DNA from: Glycine soja | Lineage: Eukaryota > Streptophyta > Magnoliopsida > Fabales > Fabaceae | Length of the DNA: 64,000 nucleotides | Assembly (NCBI RefSeq): GCF_004193775.1 | Contig: NC_041019.1 | Span: 1,371,501-1,435,500, forward strand | Reading direction: 5' to 3' | Shown: positions 54,601-64,000 of the stretch, piece by piece | How positions within the stretch are numbered: position 1 is the first letter of the stretch | Layout of the letters: every line of letters begins with the position of its first letter | Translations under genes and position numbers: made by a program | The notes under the pieces: generated by a model | Told to the model about the DNA's origin: nothing | What the model saw: the letters and a program-made list of their open reading frames with translations, nothing else | Database searches by the model: none

Positions 54601-56083
54601 ATAGGTAGTGTGATAGTTAATTTTTGCAACTGTAAAGATAATCACAAGATGAACTATGATATTTAAAAGGGATGTTCAACTTTTATGCAATTTTTATAAT
54701 TTCAACCTAATAACCTAATAGGAATTAGCATGAATATAATAATTTTTCTGTGAAACTTCAAGATATTCAGTCTTAAATTTTTGAATTCGCTATGAGACTA
54801 ATACTTAGGGTACATTTGAAAATTCATTGGAAAGGTCAGAAATAGATATTGCCAATGAATCTTCCCCTTATGTCTGTGAACGGTTGTTGGATTTGTCTCA
54901 TAACATGCGCTATAACAAATAAAATGAGAAAACAAATATGCACTTAGTTAGGGATCAAGTAATACATAAAAATCTTTAACCTTCTTTAAGGATGTTCGTT
55001 AGAGCTGAATTCAAATTATCTTTTACAAACTCTATATATATTATCAATTGAGTTACATTCATTAAATTTCATTAAATAATATTATAAAAAACCAGTAAAT
55101 GTACACTATCAGTTTATTTAAATTAATTTCTTAAAAGATTATAAATATAAAGGTTTATTTAATTTGCTAATTCCATCAGTATCAGGTATATGTGAATTGT
55201 GAGGCCTTGTCTATCAAATTTACACAACAGGAATATATGACTACTAACATTACTTGTAATATATGTGTTTTTTTTTTCTTTTCTCTGTACTACAATACAA
55301 TTAATTTGAGTTGAATAAGGTGAACTTGATAAAAAAAATTAAGACCTATTTTTTATTTATTTATTCATAAAGCTTGAATATGAAATTTTATTTAAAGAAA
55401 ATTAAGCTTCTTGTTACTTAAACCCATATGCGTTTCACTATAATATATTTGCTTGTGAATGAAGTACGCATTAATTTGGTGAATTTGTTTTGAAAAGATA
55501 ATCTCTTCGATCTAATTCCCCCTTATAATTAAGTAGCTGTTCCAAACATGCTAACAAATAGAAACGGAAGTACTTTCATTTGTTATTATACAATACTAGT
55601 ATATCAGAAACACTCTCAATTGGCCTTTCCATTAGCAAATCACGAAGCAGAAACTACAAACGTTAAATCCTTGTTTTTTTTGTTTGTAACGGTTTGAGTT
55701 AAATACAGCAACCACACCAAGGAAAGGGCATGTAATAAACTAGATGTAGGGGGAATTTTAGATAGAAAGATTAAAATTGACATAGGCATAATACAGCAAC
55801 ACCACACCTTAATTTTGTACAACTTAATTCCTAGCAGAATTATGTCAATAAGGACGAACTAGTAACGTAGGTGTGAAATTAAGAACCATAGATGAAATTG
55901 AGAGGGATGGCGGAATATATGTGACAGCTAGCCTTGTCGTAAGTGCACATGACACGAGGCTCCAATTAATTAGCTTGCTCGGCCTTTTTCTTTCTTTCTT
56001 TCTTTCTTAATTTTCTCCTCAAATATATACTGCTATTATTATACTCTTTCACCTTATAATTGTGCAATGACCTTTCCAACCCT
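51659..56083. other. Intergenic spacer
   Basis: No gene is supported. A minus frame at 53024-53242 is more balanced in composition but has no domain. Homopolymer runs and (TA)n stretches (near 52711-52724) occur. The last few hundred bases are the 3' flank of the FLZ gene. Confidence 0.5.
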
Positions 56084-57104
56084 TCAATTACAAGAAGCCT
56101 TCGCGGTGGCGCCGGGTGGTGATGCACGGTGGTGCTCCTTGTTAGACCCCGCCTTCCACTTCTCTTTTCTCTGGTCCTGCTTCATCTGCTTCTCCCTACA
56201 CTCCAAACTGCAAAATGCTGCATCCCCCCTGTGATAAATGAATATGAAACAATTTTGTCAAATTCTGTCAGAAAACCAATTGAATTGTAGACTAATTAAT
56301 CAACTACATCCTTTAGACAATGAATATTGAATTCAAACAAAAATCAACCTTTAAAGAATGAATGGATACATAATTATAAATAACTATAGGAGAAAACTTA
56401 GATACAATTCCTAAATGCTTAAAGTGTTGTTCATCAATCAGAATCGAAAATTAATTCTACCTTAATAATACAAAACAATAAATATTTAGTGCATCAAATG
56501 TCCGCTTCGAGATGAAACTCTAATTATGATAAGAGAATAACGCCAAAAATATTTATAGAATTGCATCTAAGATTTTATTTTCATAACTAAGCATTAAATT
56601 AAACAAGTTAGCAAGGCCTAATACATATACATACCTATACATATAGATGTCTCGACCAGGTGCCAAATGACAGTTGCAGAGGCCACAAGTCCGAAGAAAG
56701 TGAGAAGTAGTGTGTATGTTGTTAGTGTTTGTTGTATGGTTGTGGATGTGAGTGTGACGATGATTATTTGAGGTTGTGGGAGAAAGGGGCATGCTCATGT
56801 TGATGCCCATCAAACGATCAGCATATACATATGATCCTTTGGCCTCAGAAACATGTTTGGTGTGGTCAGGCACGAATTCATTATTATTTGGTGTTCCCAT
56901 GGCAACAACAACATGTGGATCGACGAGTTTGTTGTTAGCGGCCACCTCATCATGTTGCGAATCAGACATGACTACTACTTCCTCGTTGGTTGTTTTGGTT
57001 TCCACGGCCAAACCACCACTCATGCTTGTAGTTCTTTTCATAATCGGTGCCCGAGGACGTTTTCCAAGCAACATATCTTGTTCTTCTTCGATCTTCTTCC
57101 TCAT
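56084..57104 (-). CDS. FCS-like zinc finger (FLZ, DUF581) protein, two exons
   Basis: Exon 1 is 57104-56635 and exon 2 is 56228-56084, joined in phase inside the zinc finger (TATAG/GTATG donor, ACAG acceptor), giving 204 residues. The FLZ domain at about 136-180 shows the zinc ligands: Cys140 and Cys143 in TCGLCNC, then Cys163 and Cys167 in DAAFCSLEC, followed by REKQMKQD. The intron within the domain before GDAAFCS is a usual family feature. N-terminal LLGKRPRAPIMKRTTSMSGG is the typical FLZ start motif, so Met11 (57074) is a plausible alternative start. FLZ proteins bind SnRK1 kinase subunits and act as adaptors in energy and stress signalling. A His/Asn/Thr-rich stretch lies at about 112-133. 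The role of this member is not shown. Confidence 0.92.
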
Positions 57105-57476
57105 CCCCCTCCTCCTCTTGGGTTGGGTTGTGTCAGAAAAAGTTCATGGAGCTATAGAGATAGCAACACCACTCCAAAACAAAACCTAAACAGGGAGAGA
57201 GATTGAGAGAGATGTTTTGAGTTCACACTTGACACAACTCGACACAACTCGGTGTGAGTGTGTGTGACTGAGAAGGAAAGGTGGAAAGGTGGGAACTGAG
57301 TGTGGAAGATAAACGGGACGTGTCAACCCCCAAAACCAATCTCAGCGGTTGCTTGCAGCCACCATCGACTTCTTATCATAATATATTGGAAAATGTTTCA
57401 TAAACATATCCAACACTCGGTAAAAGAGAAAAAGAATATAATAAGAATTATGATATGAAAAAAATAATAATAAATG

Positions 57477-57478
<2 letters not shown>

Positions 57479-57530
<52 letters not shown>
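57479..57530. repeat. (AT)n microsatellite, 26 units
   Basis: Uninterrupted AT repeat of 52 bp about 380-430 bp upstream of the FLZ start codon. Directly visible. Confidence 0.97.
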
Positions 57531-57533
<3 letters not shown>

Positions 57534-60500
57534 ACGTCACACTCTCTATAAAACTCTAATTAGAGCCAGAGATGTTTTATTAGGAATATACTACTTTGGA
57601 GTGTTACTGTTAATGGTGTTCATTAAGAAATATATATTCTGAGATTGCCAACTTCCGCGGAGAAAGAATTAGTCTTGAAAACTGACTTAATTAATTAAGA
57701 ATCAAGTAAAGCGTGTTAATTAATTTATAGATGAAAAAATAACAAACAAGATGTGATCTCTAATTCTAGAATTTTAATACCGTTAATTGAGTAAAATTTT
57801 AGAAAATTATCATATTTCTTTTCTGGGTCTTGTTTGAAGATATAATAATTAAAAAATATTTATTATATTAAAATAAATATTTTTCACTATCGTCTTTTCA
57901 AGTAAGAATAAATAGATCTTATGTATTTTTAAATATCATAAATGAATTTTTTCCAATATTTTCTCCTAGTATTTTAGAAATACTCGTTAATTTTTTAATG
58001 AACTTAATTAAAATACACAAACATGGTAAAAAAATTATACTAAACTCATCTAATTATAATTGTGATGTATGATAAGTTTTTTTGAGTTTTATAATACCTA
58101 TTTTAAAAATTATGCTTGAGATAATATTTGATTACCATAGTTGATAATGCAAAAAAAATATCATGATTACAATGATTTTTTTTAAAAAAGAAATTATAAT
58201 CTAATTAATAGAATTTCATTCGTGGGTGGATATTTTCATACAGTTAAAATTTATCTCCCTAATTTTGTATTATAAATTGTGTGACTTCAATAGTACTTCA
58301 CAAAATTATTTTATTTTATTTAGGATAAAATATATTTGAATTTCATATTAAAATTTGAAAAAGTATTAATTTGATTCTCATAAATTTTTTTATTAATTTG
58401 ATTCTTATAAAAATAAAATATTTTTTTATATTAATGAGTGGTAATTTCTTTAGACTATTATTTGACTTGATTAAGAAATTTATGCATGTAATTTAATTAC
58501 AAATAAATTAAATAATTTGTAATAGTTAAAATCTTTTAAGATGAATTAAATAATTTTACTGGTTAAAAACTTCAAAAATTATAAATTTTCATAATTTTTT
58601 AAATGATTTTTGGGTACTTTCAAATGAGATTAAGAAAAATTATGAAATAAAAATGAATTTTGATATCTTAAGAGTTATTATTCAGAATATGTTTTGTTTT
58701 TTATAAAAACCAAATAATACAATTTAATTAATACTTTTTAAATTTTTTTATCTTTTATTCATTAAATTACACGTGATGTGTGAATATTTTGGAACTGGGT
58801 GTCAAAACATTGAAACAGGCCACTTGGTACTACTAGTACTTTACAATTTTTTCCACTTTTACACACCTAGATCTTGTTTAAGATTTGCCGGGGACACTAA
58901 TTAATGTAGTTGGACCTCACTTATTGCTTCTTTCTATACCTAAAAATCAGTTAAATTTTGATAAACATGAAAATGAAAGTTAAATTAATTTGATTGGACA
59001 TAGGTAGATCGATGTTCTATGAAATCGAGATATTGGCATTCCAATCAAATTGACTCTTTGACTATTATTTCTTAATACGCTATTATTGTCGAGCCAAATA
59101 TTACCGCCACTTATCTGGTAAAAAAAAATTAAGGCGTAGGCATAAAAAAGCAGATACAAAACATAATAGTATATGAATTTTATTTTATGAGTTTATTTTT
59201 TATATATTATTAATCTCTTTTGAATTAGTTAATATAAAAATTAATAAACTTATTATATGATCATGATGATCTTAATTGGATTACACTGTGTTTGTGAATT
59301 TTAATTAAATTTTATATTTAATGTATATTTTAAAAAAGTGATATGAAATTAAAAAATTACAAGTTAATTAGAATAAAAAAAGAACGATGATAATGAATAA
59401 ATAAAATACGGAATTTCAAATTATATAAATTACTTTAATTCTCTCAAATTTAGTATTTATTTTCTATTCTTTAACCAATATTAGTCTATAAGAGTTTATA
59501 ATTATTTAACATTGTTGTAATAGTTTAGAGTGATTATAATTATTTTTCTTGTGTTTTTTAGTAATTAATTAATTGAAATATCTTTATTAATTAGGAGATA
59601 TAAATATCATTATTTGTCTTTGAAAAAGTGAATATTTAGTTTTTTTATAGAAGTCTATTATTGGATGCATAAACAAACTATTTTAAAATAAAAGTTAATA
59701 AGCAGGCATGTCATTTTTCTTTTCTCTCTTTAAGAAAAGGTTTAGGTACGTAATTAGTTATGTTTCAAGAAATTACTAAATTACGGCAGATATCAAGGTT
59801 TAAAAAATATTTACATATATACTTTTAAATTATCCAACAGCAACTCATAAAAAAAATAATATTACCCAACAACAAAATTTTTATCTTAATAAAAATATTC
59901 ACATTCTTGTAATATATGAACTAAATCAATCTTTACTGTCTATGATTACTTATTTAACTCCTTTTCACGCTCATCTTTAATTTACGTATAAATTATATCA
60001 CAAAATTCCAATAAAATAAAATAAAAAGAAATGGAAAAGTGAAGAAATACTTAAGACTAGAATTTGAAGAAGCAAGATTTTGAAGAATTTCTCAAATTCA
60101 TTTTCATTTTTTTCTTTCTAATATTAATAAGTTCTGACTTAATCTTTTTATGAAATATTTATTTCTTGTGGATAAGATTATCAAACTCGAGAGTTCCATA
60201 GATTTGACTCAGATTCATAGACTTATAAGAGTCCACTTCATATAAAAATAATAATAAAATATCTATAAATAACATATCAATTAAACATTTCAATAATATA
60301 ATAAAGCAAAATAATAAATTATAAATTTCATAATACTTAAATAATCAAGTCTAATAATGAATCACTATTAGATAATAACTTGCAGATGTTATGATAGTGG
60401 TAGATCATTCACATCGAGAGTTTGATGTTATTAGAGAATTATGATTTGATGTTATTAAAGATGAGATTTTTTTATTCGGGAACAACACACTAAATGAATG

Positions 60501-63500
60501 TATACTGAACACTAAACAGACTAAAAATAACTCAAAATATCTTACATTTTGTTCCAATTTTTTTTAACTTACTGACTCGTTGATCTAGTAATAAATTTGA
60601 GAGTTTATCAAGTTTACTTAAAGTTTATAGAGTGTATCCAGAGTCTACTAAAAAAAATTTATAAACAAGAAAGGATAAATAAACTTGTAAACTTGTAAGA
60701 GTTAGCAAGTTGATTCAAAAATTTGATAATCATACTTGTGAAACTTCATATACATATATGATATACATATATGAGATTGTGATGCAATTAACTTCTTCCT
60801 TATAATTCAAGCTTTTATGTATGTATGTATGGTTTAACCTCTAAATCTATACTTAATACTTGCATGAAGTAGCTAGTCATATATTGATTTGTTGGTTTAT
60901 TAAATAACTTTTTATTATCTGTAAAATAGATTATTTTAATTTTACTATTTAAACTAGCATTTTTTTGAGCAATGTGCTATACTAAACGATATCATTATGC
61001 ACGAAACGTTCCTTGTTTGTTTTTTATTGGTTAATAATTAATTAAAAATAAAAAGTAAAGATACATTTTAACGAAAATCATGGGATAGCCATTGATTGAA
61101 CTTTTAGTTTACTTTCGACCAAATTGATTTTCTTACTATCCAATAATTTCTCTTTTATATATATATATATATATATATTAGCTTCCACGATTATTTATGT
61201 TTGATTTTAATATTTACTGGAAGATAATTTATTAAGCAATAAATTAGACTAATAAAACATCACATTATCGGTTATAAAGAAAGATAATTAACTTTTAGAA
61301 GGATTTTCATGACAAAGTACTATCCACTGGATAATAGTTACGATGCGTAAAGGTAATTAAGGCTGCATTATTATATTCTAATTAACCCTTTGACGGTGAT
61401 TGCGGTTACTCTCCAATCTTCATACCACGTAAAAGCAATGAGTTTTACAGTAGGAGTCATTTTCTTTAGTTTTCCTTCCTCAAATTAATCGCCATATTCA
61501 AGCACTGGTATTGAAGGTGTAAATATTATTACGTATATCTACTTTAGTGTTTGAATATATATTTTAATATATAGATAAGGAAAAGGAAGAAATCTAAAGG
61601 GGGCACTGTATATGATGAAGAACAATAGGCCCTTGATGTTAAGCATGAAAGAATGTTGATGGTTTGGCAATGATTGAGTGAATGGCGCATAAGAACACAA
61701 CACAACCAAACCAGAAATTGACATCTATTACTCTGTTTACCCAATGCTTGGCACCTGCGCGTCTTGTCCCTCATTTTACCCCGCATCTATTACAAACGTA
61801 CTCCATCACTCTCTGCTACTGCTATTTCTTTTCAAACTTTTTGCATTTTACTCATAAGTTGTTAGTACAAATGAAAGTGAATTAGGTTTTTTTTTTTTTT
61901 TTTTAAGTCTCAAAGTTCAGTTTGTGATTAAATAAAAATGTAGTCGGAATGGAAGAGACACCACATTAGCAAATCAAACTTTCAATTATGGATTAAATTG
62001 ATAAATATGCTCCACGTTAATAACATGATTAAAAAATATGTTGTGTTTTTTTCCTTGTCTATTAATTTTTCAATTGGGACCTAACTAAAACAAATACAAA
62101 TTCAAAAATCCAATTGAAAAAAATACTTCAAGGTTAAGGATACTTTAAAAACCTAATTAAAAATTACCAACCTCTACATGCCATTGATCTCATCTCTACA
62201 ATCCAGTATTCTTACTTTTATATGTTATAAACTCAATATTATTCTTAGGTTCTTCAGCCAGTTTAGAACCGCAAGGATAAAAATACTAACATAGAAAGAT
62301 TCACAGTTTTTAATTAAATTTTGAATTCTTTGTCATTTTTAATTGATCCTTGCACTTTTTTTTTTGTTTCAATTAGGTGCCTAAATTTATGTTGATTTTT
62401 TAAAAAGTCTTGACATGAACTTAATCGAAAACAGGTCGAGGAACCTAATTGAAACTAAATAAGTTCGGGATTCTAATTAAAAATTTGATAAAAGTTTAAC
62501 GACCCGTAAAGTAATTAAAATTATTTTTTCATCTATGAAATTCAAATTTAAATTTTTTTTAAGAAATCAAAACTTAACTCAATTTATTCGTTTGGTGGCC
62601 ATATATGTTAAGATATAACATTATAACTACTTTAAAATAAGCAAACTACTTAAAATCCTAAGGAATAATTAATTTAATCAACTTGTAAGTTTTGAACTTT
62701 AATAATTGAGAAATTTTCTTGATATTAAGGTGATAATTTTTTTTTTTATCTATGAGGATAAAAACAATATTAAAAGGATTTACAATAAATTATGCATCTT
62801 ACTCATCAACCAATTGAGACCCTTAGACAAGTTGATAAAATAATTTGGGGAAGAGACAACTTTGGTGTTTTAAATGAAAAAAAAATAGTAAGATTAAAAA
62901 AAATGTCACAAACAAATTAAATATGGTTTTTTGGTTCATTCTCTTTTTTTTTTTCTCGTATAGTTGTGGGTTTCGTAACATATATTTAAGAGTTAATTTA
63001 AATAAGCATAGTGTATCAAATAAATTACTAGATTGTAAGTGATTATTATAACTATAGCTAATTTTATATAACTAGTTATTGTTTTTAAAATAGAACTATA
63101 TATATAACGGCGAATAAACTAGTTATATAACCAATAATACAACAAATTATAGATAAAATCATTTATTGATTAATTATGAAAGAATAAAAATAAGTTATTT
63201 AAAAAACCATTTCTAAAGAATGTTATATTTTTATAATTATAACTATTTTTAAATAAAAAATATATTATTTGAAATAACCATAACTATAAAATTAGTTATA
63301 ATTTTATAACTACTTTTGTTCAATTAGTTATATTAAAATAGTTATGATTATTTTTTAAAAACTAGTTTTTTTAGCAGCACTGCTTCTGATACTAATAATA
63401 ATAAAAAATACTAGAGCTATCTCAACGTTTGATTTCAGTCCACTTTAAAATCTTTAAAATGTCTTTTTTTTACAAGAAAATCTTTAAAAAGTTAAATTAT

Positions 63501-63952
63501 GAATTGTTCTATAGCAGTATTTTTATGCTGATGACCCTGAGAGGAATTATAATGAACGGATCTAATTGCTTGACTGCCTACTGGATAGTTCGATCATAAA
63601 TAATAAAAATATATTGATATAGTTTTAAAAAAAATATTGTTTGAATGTACTTTAATTTAAAATTCACTCTATTTCAGTTGAAAATAAAATTGGTGCTAAT
63701 GCAGGTTAAAGCAAACAATTTAGAGTTTTAAACAAGATTATGTCCTCTTTAAAAATATGAGAACGGGTTTCCCTTAACGAGTAGTTTCTTGATGATGGTC
63801 ATATTCTTCTAGCTTCTGTTTATAAAAAGTATGTGAGTAAATAATTTAATATTTTAAGATATGTATTGGGAGTTAATTAAAAAATATTTTATTTTTTAAT
63901 ATTTTTAAATATTAAAATAACATAAACTTAATTTCTTATTATTTTATTTATG

Positions 63953-63953
<1 letters not shown>

Positions 63954-63986
<33 letters not shown>
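63954..63986. repeat. (AT)n microsatellite near the window end
   Basis: Uninterrupted alternating A and T over about 33 bp, directly visible. Confidence 0.95.
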
Positions 63987-63988
<2 letters not shown>

Positions 63989-64000
63989 CTATCAATTTAA

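Larger units (their letters stand above)
57105..64000. other. FLZ 5' region followed by AT-rich spacer
   Basis: The first few hundred bases are the probable promoter and leader of the FLZ gene, with a CT/GA-rich stretch at 57190-57290. Beyond that is AT-rich sequence without supported genes. An (AT)n run lies at about 61156-61179 and a T18 run near 61887. Short frames such as 61539-61885 overlap on both strands and show no domain. Confidence 0.5.

Noticed and set aside
56776..57206. Two plus-strand frames of 117 and 137 codons
   Set aside because: They are antisense shadows of FLZ exon 1.

Overview
This is a window of a eukaryotic plant nuclear genome, almost certainly a legume and most likely soybean (Glycine) or a close relative. 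Six plant gene families are present, with GT-AG introns, AT-rich spacers, dinucleotide and trinucleotide microsatellites, and small DNA transposons. The reconstructed 510-residue inositol-3-phosphate synthase looks very close to the soybean MIPS proteins as I remember them. No bacterial operons, CRISPR arrays, tRNA or rRNA genes were seen.

Layout. 1-7.7 kb is gene-free and holds a near-perfect 224-bp tandem duplication, a 413-bp Mutator-type MITE with a perfect 9-bp target duplication, and a tiny poly(A) insertion flanked by an 18-bp duplication. A single-exon AP2/ERF gene (RAP2-4-like) lies at 7.8-8.7 kb on minus. A five-exon DUF630/DUF632 gene lies at 14.9-18.3 kb on minus. A single-exon EIN3-like (EIL) gene with a 25-residue poly-Glu tract lies at 23.9-25.3 kb on plus. 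A two-exon Ole e 1-type secreted protein gene lies at 28.0-29.3 kb on minus. About 12 kb of AT-rich spacer follows. At 41.55-45.2 kb is a Mutator-like element with long terminal inverted repeats, carrying a FAR1-type transposase gene on minus. It ends less than 400 bp upstream of the start codon of a ten-exon MIPS gene (45.6-48.2 kb, plus). Nested MITEs follow at 49.7-50.7 kb, and a second copy of the 9-bp-TSD MITE family lies at 51.4 kb. A two-exon FCS-like zinc finger (FLZ) gene lies at 56.1-57.1 kb on minus. The rest, to 64 kb, is AT-rich spacer.

How the genes relate. They are independent plant genes, not a cluster or pathway. Three concern stress, hormone or nutrient signalling (ERF, EIL, FLZ), one belongs to a plasma-membrane-associated plant family (DUF630/632), one is a secreted pollen-type protein, and one makes inositol phosphate.

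The most interesting locality is the head-to-head pair of a FAR1-type transposon and a MIPS promoter, because the domesticated relatives FHY3/FAR1 are known regulators of MIPS1 in Arabidopsis. The transposase copy appears to have lost a canonical splice acceptor at its second intron. I found no convincing wholly new biological system; the value lies in transposon structure and a few gene-level oddities.
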